From the NCBI RefSeq assembly GCF_003253545.1, contig NZ_QKYV01000006.1, positions 203,152-267,151 of the forward strand: a stretch of DNA of 64,000 nt, written 5' to 3'. The stretch comes from Mesonia algae. Its GTDB lineage: Bacteria; Bacteroidota; Bacteroidia; Flavobacteriales; Flavobacteriaceae. Made by a program: the position numbers and the translations under genes. Positions 1 to 7,033 of this stretch are shown here, piece by piece; position 1 is the first letter of the stretch, and every line of letters starts with the position of its first letter. The notes beneath the pieces are model-generated. The model did no database searches and was not told the DNA's origin. It worked only from the letters and a program-made list of their open reading frames with translations.

Positions 1-2
1 AA

Positions 3-602
3 CATGCCGAAGTGATGGAAGGGTGTGCCGTAAGAGGTCCTTTTGCGCTTTGTGAACATGCTACTTTAAAAATGGGAGCTAAAATTTATGGAGCTACTAC
101 GGTAGGTCCGCATAGTAAAGTTGGAGGAGAAGTGAACAACTCTATTATTATGGGATATTCTAATAAAGGTCATGATGGCTTTTTAGGAAACTCGGTTTTA
201 GGAGAATGGTGTAACATAGGCGCAGATAGTAACAATTCTAACCTTAAAAATAATTATGCAGAAGTAAGGTTATGGGATTATGAAACCGAACGTTTTGCAC
301 CTACCGGACTTCAGTTTTGTGGTTTAATGATGGGCGATCACTCTAAATGTGGTATTAATACGATGTTCAATACGGGAACTGTAATTGGAGTAAGCTCAAA
401 TATATTTGGTGCTGGTTTTCCTCGTAATTTTGTGCCTAGTTTTAGCTGGGGCGGAAGTAGTGGTACCACAACCTATAAAACCAGTAAAGCTTTTGAAGTT
501 GCCGAAAAAGTGATGCAACGAAGAAATATAGAATTTACTGATGAAGACAAAGCCATTTTAGAACACGTCTTTGAAGAAACTCAACAATATAGAAGAGATT
601 AA
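3..602 (+). CDS. GlmU-like sugar nucleotidyltransferase, C-terminal part (truncated by window edge)
   Basis: The frame is open to the left edge, so this is the C-terminal ~199 residues of a longer protein. Hexapeptide-type turns (GAKIYGATTVGPHSKVGG, GFLGNSVLGEWCNIGADS) indicate a left-handed parallel beta-helix as in GlmU and glucose-1-phosphate thymidylyltransferase-like proteins. Bacteroidota carry a single-copy GlmU-family protein of roughly 390 residues with an N-terminal nucleotidyltransferase domain; that domain would lie outside this window. The likely role is nucleotide-sugar synthesis in the cytoplasm, but the substrate cannot be told from this part. An internal GTG/ATG near position 12 is not the real start. 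The gene converges on purB and shares a bidirectional terminator with it. Confidence 0.8.
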   Translation, partial: HAEVMEGCAVRGPFALCEHATLKMGAKIYGATTVGPHSKVGGEVNNSIIMGYSNKGHDGFLGNSVLGEWCNIGADSNNSNLKNNYAEVRLWDYETERFAPTGLQFCGLMMGDHSKCGINTMFNTGTVIGVSSNIFGAGFPRNFVPSFSWGGSSGTTTYKTSKAFEVAEKVMQRRNIEFTDEDKAILEHVFEETQQYRRD

Positions 603-604
603 AT

Positions 605-637
605 AAAAAAGGGAGCTAATTTAGCTCCCTTTTTTTT
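605..637. terminator. bidirectional intrinsic terminator between GlmU-like gene and purB
   Basis: A perfect GC-containing hairpin (GGGAGCTAA/TTAGCTCCC, arms 611-619 and 621-629) is flanked by an A-run on the left and a T-run on the right, so it can serve both convergent genes. The T-run touches the purB stop codon. Confidence 0.85.
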
Positions 638-1973
638 AGATTCCCGTATAATTTTGTGGGGTAATGGCCTTTAACTCTTGTTTTATATCTTCTGAAACTT
701 CTAAGGTTTCAATAAAGTCAGCTATACTATTAGCGTTTATCTTTTCATTGGTACGGGTTAAACCTTTTAAGGCTTCATAAGGATTTGGATAAGCTTCCCT
801 TCTTAAAATAGTCTGTATAGCTTCCGCTACGACGGCCCAATTATTTTCTAAATCTTCATGAAGTTTACTTTCGTTCAGCAATAATTTATTTAAACCTTTT
901 AAAGTTGAAGCTAAAGCAATCATCGTGTGTCCTATAGGAACACCAATATTTCTTAAAACAGTACTGTCGGTTAAATCTCTTTGTAAACGACTTATAGGTA
1001 ATTTAGCAGAAAGATGCTCAAATAAGGCATTTGCCATACCTAAGTTTCCTTCACTATTTTCAAAATCAATAGGGTTTACTTTGTGTGGCATAGCCGAAGA
1101 TCCTACTTCTCCTTTCTTTATTTTTTGCTTAAAGTAGTCCATAGAAACATAAGTCCATACATCACGATCTAAATCAATCAATATGGTGTTGATACGCTTT
1201 AAAGCATCAAACGTTGCTGCCATAAAATCGTAATGCTCTATTTGAGTGGTAGGGAAAGAATGTTTCATTCCTAATACCTGCTCTACGAAATGAGCACCAA
1301 AAGATTTCCAATCCTGATTAGGATAAGCTACTTTGTGTGCATTAAAATTTCCTGTTGCACCACCAAATTTAGCTGCAGCAGGAACTTCTTTTAAACTTTT
1401 AATTTGCTCTTCTAGACGTACTACAAAAACTTCAATCTCTTTTCCTAAACGAGTAGGAGAAGCTGGCTGACCGTGAGTTCTTGCTAAAAGCGGAATGTGA
1501 GCCCAATCTTTTGCTAAATCTTTTAATTTTTGAAGAACTTCTTCTAATAATGGATGGTATACATCTATTAGAGCATCTTTTAGCGAAAGTGGTACCGAAG
1601 TGTTATTAATATCTTGAGAAGTTAACCCAAAATGGATAAACTCTTTATAGGCTTGTAAGTTTAAAGCATCAAATTTTTCTTTGATAAAATATTCTACTGC
1701 TTTGACATCGTGATTGGTAACTTTCTCGATCTCCTTAATAGCTTGTGCATCTATACTAGAAAAATTTTCATAAATTTTTCTCAGTTGAGGATATAGATCT
1801 GTGTCTATTTCTGCTAATTGAGGCAGTGGTAGATTGCAAAGTGAAATAAAATATTCAATTTCTACTTTTACACGATATTTAATTAAAGCTTCTTCGCTAA
1901 AATAAGCTGATAATTTTTCAGTTTTTGAGTGGTATCTACCGTCTATAGGTGAAATGGCTTGTAAAGAAGTCAT
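636..1973 (-). CDS. purB: adenylosuccinate lyase
   Basis: Catalyses two fumarate-releasing steps of purine synthesis: SAICAR to AICAR, and adenylosuccinate to AMP. The 445-residue length fits the E. coli-type PurB subfamily. The fumarase/aspartase superfamily signature is present (SSAMPHKVNPIDFEN, about residue 295), as are the TSQDINNT segment and the HGQPASPTRLGKE stretch with its catalytic-region histidine. The ATG at 1973 begins the conserved N-terminus MTSLQAISPIDGRYHSKT. A TATCTTTG -7-like box lies 22 bases upstream of the start. It converges with the preceding gene; a HEAT-like protein gene lies about 340 bases upstream in the same orientation. Confidence 0.97.
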   Translation of the reverse strand: MTSLQAISPIDGRYHSKTEKLSAYFSEEALIKYRVKVEIEYFISLCNLPLPQLAEIDTDLYPQLRKIYENFSSIDAQAIKEIEKVTNHDVKAVEYFIKEKFDALNLQAYKEFIHFGLTSQDINNTSVPLSLKDALIDVYHPLLEEVLQKLKDLAKDWAHIPLLARTHGQPASPTRLGKEIEVFVVRLEEQIKSLKEVPAAAKFGGATGNFNAHKVAYPNQDWKSFGAHFVEQVLGMKHSFPTTQIEHYDFMAATFDALKRINTILIDLDRDVWTYVSMDYFKQKIKKGEVGSSAMPHKVNPIDFENSEGNLGMANALFEHLSAKLPISRLQRDLTDSTVLRNIGVPIGHTMIALASTLKGLNKLLLNESKLHEDLENNWAVVAEAIQTILRREAYPNPYEALKGLTRTNEKINANSIADFIETLEVSEDIKQELKAITPQNYTGI

Positions 1974-1995
1974 AAGTGGTTAAAAATTTAAACAA

Positions 1996-2003
1996 CAAAG
2001 ATA
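1996..2003 (-). promoter_or_regulatory. -7 promoter element of purB
   Basis: The minus-strand sequence TATCTTTG matches the Bacteroidota TAnnTTTG box and sits 22 bases before the purB ATG. No TTG is seen at the usual 19-21 base spacing, so the -33 element is weak or absent. Confidence 0.5.
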
Positions 2004-2077
2004 AAACTAAAGAACAATGAAAAAAATAGAAAGCTCAAGTAATTTTATATTCGCTAAAAAGCTTATAAATTAAGCAG

Positions 2078-2109
2078 TTGTAATTTATAGGAATAAAGTT
2101 GTATCTTTC
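2078..2109 (+). promoter_or_regulatory. probable promoter of the 61-residue protein gene
   Basis: A TTG at 2078-2080 is followed after 21 bases by TATCTTTC (2102-2109), one base off the TAnnTTTG consensus. It lies 19 bases before the ATG at 2129. Confidence 0.45.
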
Positions 2110-2128
2110 TCATCCTTAAAACATAACG

Positions 2129-2314
2129 ATGATACGTAATCACGATTTAAAGCAAGGATTAAGTAATATGCCTGAGTATTTTACTATAGATGAATTGGTA
2201 GGTAGGTTACTTGTTTTAGAAAAAAGACAACGAGACAATATTCAAGGAAATCAATTGGTGAAAATTTCTGTTCAAGAATTGGATATGGAGATGGAAAAGT
2301 GGTTTAAGATGTAG
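2129..2314 (+). CDS. small hypothetical protein (61 aa)
   Basis: A short reading frame starting ATG at 2129 with a plausible promoter just upstream. The protein is charged and soluble, with no signal peptide or membrane segment; the middle (FTIDELVGRLLVLEKRQRD) is predicted helical. I do not recognise a family. It ends two bases before the stop of the convergent HEAT-like gene, and that compact packing supports it being a real gene. Function unknown. Confidence 0.55.
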   Translation: MIRNHDLKQGLSNMPEYFTIDELVGRLLVLEKRQRDNIQGNQLVKISVQELDMEMEKWFKM

Positions 2315-2316
2315 TT

Positions 2317-2877
2317 CTATACTTTAATTAAGTTTAAAATTTTTCTACTCCTGGCTTTATATCCTGCAGATCCTTGTGCATAATTTTGTTCTAAAATTAA
2401 TTTTAGTTCTGGGTGAACCCAATCAAATTCAGTTCCTAGCTTGTAAAGCGCTAGCATGCTGTGAGCTTGTGGAGCAATTTTTTGTGGGGTGATCATCCAA
2501 TCAAAACAAATACTAATGATTTCTTCTTTTTGCTGAATGCTTAGTGAAATTTTCTTTTTTTTATTGAAATGATGAGTCACCAGCAACTCCATTATTTTTG
2601 CCATAGGTCTTATCACATCATCCCTTTGATTTGTTTTTGATATGATAAAAATATCATCAACATAAGGGAGTAGTAGAGCTATATTTTGCACTCCTACCAA
2701 TTCCATAGCTCTAGCTGCCTTTGCAGCAACCTTATCTTCATTATTTTTTGCAATAACGATCACTTCTTCTAATAAAGAATTATCTGCGATAATTTGATTG
2801 GTAAGAGCAAGCCTATAGGAGGGTTTAGTATTAATTTTAAGTAAGCTTGCAGTTAAGGGGGTGTCTGTATTTTTCAC
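2317..2877 (-). CDS. HEAT-like helical repeat protein (often co-annotated with adenylosuccinate lyase)
   Basis: 186 residues, all-helical in appearance, with repeated 35-40 residue units (around KVAAKAARAMELVGVQNIA, DDVIRPMAKIMELLVTHH, APQAHSMLALYKLGTEFDW) typical of HEAT-type repeats. It has no lyase motifs. From memory, similar flavobacterial proteins carry the label adenylosuccinate lyase because they neighbour purB; I think that label is wrong. It starts one base after the stop of the nuclease-like gene, so the two are probably co-transcribed. Role unknown; a protein-binding scaffold is the usual inference for such repeats. Confidence 0.7.
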   Translation of the reverse strand: MKNTDTPLTASLLKINTKPSYRLALTNQIIADNSLLEEVIVIAKNNEDKVAAKAARAMELVGVQNIALLLPYVDDIFIISKTNQRDDVIRPMAKIMELLVTHHFNKKKKISLSIQQKEEIISICFDWMITPQKIAPQAHSMLALYKLGTEFDWVHPELKLILEQNYAQGSAGYKARSRKILNLIKV

Positions 2878-2878
2878 T

Positions 2879-4723
2879 TTATTTACTAAGAGCCTTAATA
2901 ATTCTATCTTCGTTTATTACAACATCTCTAAAAAGTACAGGAGGGAACTCCGTATATTTCGAAGTTTTGAACGCATCAAAAATTTTAGATAGAGCAGAAG
3001 CAGTTAATAGCGATAAATTAAGTTCCATATTCATTTCACAATCTGTAATAAAATCATCACTAAATTCAGGTGCTATTAATAATATTTTGGAAACTCTAAT
3101 GTTATTTTTCTCAGTGACGCTTTTATAAGATTTTAATTGTCTCGAAACGGTACTAAATTTATTGTAACCTCTTTCTTTACTTGTTTTGCATTCTACAATT
3201 ATAACATCGCCATTTTCTAAATGTAAAAGAATATCAATTAAATCATTTTTTGTATTAAGAGATTTTCTTAATTCTTCATCAACATTAAAACCAAGTTCAA
3301 TAAAAATTTTCCTTGTTAGTTCCTCAAATTTAACCCCGAGTTCACTTTCTTTTACTGATATACCATTCTCTTTTAGAGTATTTAAATCTCGATATGCTAC
3401 TTTATCATAGTTTTCAAGATATAAATTTTCAGCATCTTTATAATATTCTAATGTGTTTAAAATATCATCTCCACGTTGTTTAATACCATTATCAGTAATG
3501 AACTTTTTGAAATCATCTTTTGTAACTAAATCTAAAATATCTCTTGGTTTAATATTATAATCCAGTAGAAGGTCCGCTTTTAGTACAAATTCATCTTGAA
3601 TTTCAAATTGAGTCCTTATTTCTTTATTAAGTTTAGGAAGTGAAATGTTTAGCTCACTTAACATCTTTTCAAATCCATCTAAAGAAATATGAATATTTTC
3701 ATCTTTTTCTATATTTTCAAAATGAGTTATTAAACTTTCAATTTTGTCATCTAGAGTGCTTCCCCTTAAATTTTCAATATTTAATTTTTTATCACATAAT
3801 TCATTTAATGCTTTCTTTTTTTCCGTCAAGTTTGAATCTTTTTTATAAATATCATTCATTAAAAGACCTCTAAAAGAAACACCCTCATTAATTATTTCTT
3901 CAATTTTATCTAAATAATTTAAACCTCTGTCTATATTATGTTTTCTAGAAATTTGGTTAATAACAGGTTCTCTTAATACTCTTAATGTTCTTCTTAGAAA
4001 TTTATCTGCAACTTCTTTTTTTCTCAACTTTCTAAGCAGTCTAACCATTTCATCAGCTACAAAAAGGGTATTCTCTTTTTTAGAATAAAAAATGACTCCA
4101 ATATTTTTTAAATTATTAATAACATCCATTATATCGGACTTATTTATAGGAAGAATAGAGTAGTTAATTAATTTAATCTCTTCTTGCGAAAGATTTAATT
4201 CATTTGATAGAGTTAGAATAATAGATAATTCATCAGAAGTTATTTTTGCATCTCTATTGTTTTCTAAATCATTTTTATAAGCAGTATCTAGACAAGCTCT
4301 ATAAATTTTGTAATCTCTTTTTCTTTCTTCGGAAATATCTGATTTCTCATTTTGAAATTCCTCGTTGGTCTTTTTAATTTTTGCTTTAATATTTTTTATT
4401 TCAGTTTCATATAACCTAGAAAACCAATCCTGTTTCATTATACAGTTTCCATCTCTAATTAATATATCTATTAGGATATCAAGTTGGGAGGAGGTGTCTT
4501 GAAATTCACATTTTAAATATGCATAAAATTCATTTTCTATTAGTGAGAAAACCTTAGCTATGTTTTGATTATCAACAGATTTTAGACCTTTATCTGCAGA
4601 ACTAAGTATTTTTTCAATTTCTTTAGTATTACTTGGATTATTCGATATAATATTATCAATAACTTTGATAAAGTAATTTTTGTCAATTGAATTTAACTTA
4701 TCTAAAATTTTCTCTAATTTCAT
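2879..4723 (-). CDS. uncharacterised protein with C-terminal PD-(D/E)XK nuclease-like domain
   Basis: 614 residues, very rich in Lys, Asn, Ile and Glu, and visibly more A+T-rich than neighbouring genes. Residues 1-450 appear helical and coiled-coil-like, with long charged helices around 110-150 and 290-350, and match nothing I recognise. The C-terminal part has a restriction-endonuclease-like core: E467/E468 in a helix (KFEELTRKIFIELGF), D497 in NDLIDILL, then E511-C-K513 in VIIVECKTSK, with a Q/K-rich helix after it (RQLKSYKS). This is the D-x(13)-E-x-K arrangement of PD-(D/E)XK nucleases, so DNA or RNA cleavage is inferred. No methyltransferase or helicase neighbours it, so it is not a classical restriction system. 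It is probably co-transcribed with the HEAT-like gene. Confidence 0.8.
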   Translation of the reverse strand: MKLEKILDKLNSIDKNYFIKVIDNIISNNPSNTKEIEKILSSADKGLKSVDNQNIAKVFSLIENEFYAYLKCEFQDTSSQLDILIDILIRDGNCIMKQDWFSRLYETEIKNIKAKIKKTNEEFQNEKSDISEERKRDYKIYRACLDTAYKNDLENNRDAKITSDELSIILTLSNELNLSQEEIKLINYSILPINKSDIMDVINNLKNIGVIFYSKKENTLFVADEMVRLLRKLRKKEVADKFLRRTLRVLREPVINQISRKHNIDRGLNYLDKIEEIINEGVSFRGLLMNDIYKKDSNLTEKKKALNELCDKKLNIENLRGSTLDDKIESLITHFENIEKDENIHISLDGFEKMLSELNISLPKLNKEIRTQFEIQDEFVLKADLLLDYNIKPRDILDLVTKDDFKKFITDNGIKQRGDDILNTLEYYKDAENLYLENYDKVAYRDLNTLKENGISVKESELGVKFEELTRKIFIELGFNVDEELRKSLNTKNDLIDILLHLENGDVIIVECKTSKERGYNKFSTVSRQLKSYKSVTEKNNIRVSKILLIAPEFSDDFITDCEMNMELNLSLLTASALSKIFDAFKTSKYTEFPPVLFRDVVINEDRIIKALSK

Positions 4724-4805
4724 AATATTTGGTTATACTTATTATTAAAATGAGGGGTGTTGTTTGATATTCTATCAAATATACTTTTTTTTAGTTAAAA
4801 AACTT

Positions 4806-5486
4806 TTAATTCTGTAATAGGCTCTCAACCAATTTTTTCACACCTGTAGAAGCATTCTCTTTTATAATCCTTAAGTTTTGAGATTCTCGAATTGCAGGTT
4901 GAGGATCTATAAAATACATTTGACAATGCGATGGAGCAAAGTCTTTTAAGCCTGCCGCGGGATAAACCTGCATTGAAGTACCAATTATAAGAAGTATATC
5001 GGCTTGTTGTACTTCTAAAGCTGCAGTTTCTAAGAGAGGAACTTCCTCTCCAAACCAAACTATATGTGGTCTTAACTGTGAATTAAATTCACAAAAATCT
5101 CCGAGATTTAAATCTTTCTTCCAATTTAATACAAGATCTTTATCAAAGCTACTTCGTACTTTTAAAAGTTCGCCATGCAAATGAATTACGTTAGAGCTTC
5201 CAGCTCTTTCATGCAAGTCATCTACATTCTGAGTGATAATACTTACGTTGTATTTTTTTTCTAAATCTTTTAAAGCATAGTGTGCTGCATTGGGTTCTAC
5301 CTCTAGCAGTTGCTTTCTCCTTTTATTGTAAAAATCTAAAACCAAGGCTGGGTTTTCTTCAAATCCTTTTGGTGAAGCTACTTTCATCACATCGTGACCT
5401 TCCCATAGACCATTATCATCTCTAAAAGTTTTAATGCCACTTTCGGCACTAATCCCTGCTCCGGTTAACACGACAATATTTTTCAT
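4806..5486 (-). CDS. cobB: NAD-dependent protein deacylase (sirtuin, SIRT5/CobB class)
   Basis: Removes acyl groups from lysines using NAD+. Seen are GAGISAESGIKTFRDDNGLW (NAD-binding, residues 9-28), TQNVDDLHERAG (85-96) and the catalytic HGEL (H104). Y53 and R56 in DFYNKRR form the Y-x-x-R pair that in SIRT5/CobB enzymes binds negatively charged acyl groups, which suggests desuccinylase or demalonylase activity. The usual four zinc cysteines are missing; only one Cys (in GDFCEF) is seen in that segment. The start at 5486 (MKNIVVLTG) is preferred over an in-frame ATG at 5522 because it matches the family N-terminus. It is divergent from trmH. Confidence 0.92.
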   Translation of the reverse strand: MKNIVVLTGAGISAESGIKTFRDDNGLWEGHDVMKVASPKGFEENPALVLDFYNKRRKQLLEVEPNAAHYALKDLEKKYNVSIITQNVDDLHERAGSSNVIHLHGELLKVRSSFDKDLVLNWKKDLNLGDFCEFNSQLRPHIVWFGEEVPLLETAALEVQQADILLIIGTSMQVYPAAGLKDFAPSHCQMYFIDPQPAIRESQNLRIIKENASTGVKKLVESLLQN

Positions 5487-5561
5487 ACTATTTGATTCGA
5501 TTGATTTTAGCAAAATAATCAAAATATTGGTTTAAACGGTAGATTAGTTGCTAGGGGTTTT

Positions 5562-5569
5562 TATTTTTG
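5562..5569 (+). promoter_or_regulatory. -7 promoter element abutting the trmH start codon
   Basis: TATTTTTG, an exact TAnnTTTG box, ends only four bases before the ATG at 5574. Transcription would begin at or next to the start codon, suggesting a leaderless mRNA. No TTG at the canonical -33 spacing was found. Confidence 0.5.
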
Positions 5570-5573
5570 TAGT

Positions 5574-6233
5574 ATGAATAAAGAACTCTTAGCACATTTA
5601 GAAAGCTATCTAACTCCGCGTAGGCGAGGATTATTTGATAAAGTTTTAGCTGAAAGAACCAATCATTTTACGGTTGCGACCGAAGATGTTTATCAATTGC
5701 ATAACACCAGTGCTGTTATACGAAGCTGTGATGTATTTGGCGTACAAAATGTACATATTACCGAAGAACGTAACCGAAAACGTATTGATCGTGAGATCGC
5801 TATGGGAGCTCAAAAATGGGTGAATATAAATAGATATCACACTGCAAAAGACAGTTGCGAGACCTTACGAGCAAAAGGATATCAAATTATTGCTACCACA
5901 CCACACAATGATGCTTGCTTATTAGAAGATTTTGATGTTTCTCAACCTTCAGCTTTGTTTTTTGGTACTGAAAAAGACGGACTTTCCAATGAAATTATGG
6001 AACAAGCAGATGGTTACTTGAAAATTCCTATGGTAGGTTTTACCGAAAGTTTAAATATATCGGTTTCAGCAGCTATTATTTTGCAAAGTATTACGTCTAA
6101 ATTAAAAAGGAGTGAAGTAGAGTGGAGGCTTACCGAAGAAGAGATATATGAGACTAAGCTTAATTGGGCTAGAAATTCTATTAAAAGCAGTGAACAAATA
6201 ATAGAGCGTTTTATAGCAGACCAGCAAGTCTAA
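5574..6233 (+). CDS. trmH: tRNA (guanosine-2'-O-)-methyltransferase, SPOUT family
   Basis: 219 residues, SpoU/TrmH class. The N-terminal NTSAVIRSCDVFGVQNVH matches the motif 1 Asn/Arg region. FFGTEKDGLSNE and the knot segment MVGFTESLNISVSAAIIL match motifs 2 and 3 that bind S-adenosylmethionine. The C-terminal extension after the knot is typical of TrmH, the enzyme that methylates G18 in the D-loop of tRNA. Its 3' end overlaps by 4 bases the stop of the convergent secreted-protein gene. The promoter box ends four bases before the start, suggesting a leaderless transcript. Confidence 0.9.
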   Translation: MNKELLAHLESYLTPRRRGLFDKVLAERTNHFTVATEDVYQLHNTSAVIRSCDVFGVQNVHITEERNRKRIDREIAMGAQKWVNINRYHTAKDSCETLRAKGYQIIATTPHNDACLLEDFDVSQPSALFFGTEKDGLSNEIMEQADGYLKIPMVGFTESLNISVSAAIILQSITSKLKRSEVEWRLTEEEIYETKLNWARNSIKSSEQIIERFIADQQV

Positions 6234-7003
6234 TTTCTATTAAGTACTTTGTATTCTTCGTAGCATCCGCTAATGGCATCTAAGATTTGAAGGTCGTTGG
6301 CAGTTTTAATAAATTGCCCCGAGTAATTGCATTTTCTTAGAATTTCATCGATATCTATTCGGCTTATTTGAAGTAAAGCGACTAGAGTTTCTCGATTAAA
6401 TTTTTCTTGTAGTAAATTTCTAATCTCGTCATCTTCTTTCATTTTACGCAACTTCTTCATTTGTCGCGGTTTTTTTCCGAAGGTATTATATAATAAATCA
6501 GCTGGATTAGAAATTGCAGCTAATGTTTTGGCAAATGCACCAGGTTGACTATCACCAACCTCATAACCGTAGCCTAGACCAGAGATACTGTAACGAGAAT
6601 TATCGTAGATAGGAATGTTTTTAGCGTCTATCTCTAAATAACCAGTAAGCTTTAAAGGTGTAATGGTAACCTCTTCTAAAGCAATACCTATTTCGGTCAT
6701 TTTCACCTTAACATCACCATATTTCGTCCAGTCATTCGTGATACGGACTTGTATAGATTTAAAACCGAGGTAGGAAAAGTAAAGCGTGTCATTGACCGCA
6801 GCTTTAAGTTCAAAATCCCCTTCTTCGCCAGAAACTGTACCTTTAACCTGATTAAGGTTAACAATGTTTACGTCTTTTAGAGGTAAATCATTAGCCGCAT
6901 TAAGAACCTTACCTTTTATTACCTCAATATCTACTTCTTGTGCTTTCGCGGAAAAAGAAATAAAAACGATGATTAAGATAAAAAAAATAGGGTGCTTAGG
7001 CAT
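6230..7003 (-). CDS. secreted/outer-membrane-associated protein with carboxypeptidase-like regulatory domain
   Basis: 257 residues with a signal peptide (hydrophobic residues 4-19, then SAKAQ). It is followed by a CarboxypepD_reg-like beta-sandwich (KGKVLNAANDLPLKDVNIVN, then FSYLGFKSIQVRI, about residues 30-100), the domain commonly found at the start of TonB-dependent receptors and in Bacteroidota surface proteins. The C-terminal 150 residues are helical and basic (KKPRQMKKLRKMKEDDEI) and unrecognised. It is not a full receptor: no plug or barrel follows. The codons at the signal peptide end carry one copy of the dispersed 13-mer. Function unknown, likely periplasmic. Confidence 0.8.
   Translation of the reverse strand: MPKHPIFFILIIVFISFSAKAQEVDIEVIKGKVLNAANDLPLKDVNIVNLNQVKGTVSGEEGDFELKAAVNDTLYFSYLGFKSIQVRITNDWTKYGDVKVKMTEIGIALEEVTITPLKLTGYLEIDAKNIPIYDNSRYSISGLGYGYEVGDSQPGAFAKTLAAISNPADLLYNTFGKKPRQMKKLRKMKEDDEIRNLLQEKFNRETLVALLQISRIDIDEILRKCNYSGQFIKTANDLQILDAISGCYEEYKVLNRN
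6941..6953 (+). repeat. dispersed 13-mer CGCTTNCGCGGAA, copy 1 (TGCTTTCGCGGAA)
   Basis: Twelve of 13 bases match the consensus; the first base differs. It lies inside the signal-peptide codons of the minus-strand gene, reading S-A-K-A on the sense strand. Confidence 0.7.
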
Positions 7004-7033
7004 AAAGACAACTTCTAAAAGACGTAAATATAA

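Noticed and set aside
2317..2877. Adenylosuccinate lyase annotation for the 186-residue protein
   Set aside because: It lacks every lyase motif and is helical repeat-like. The intact purB is next to it.
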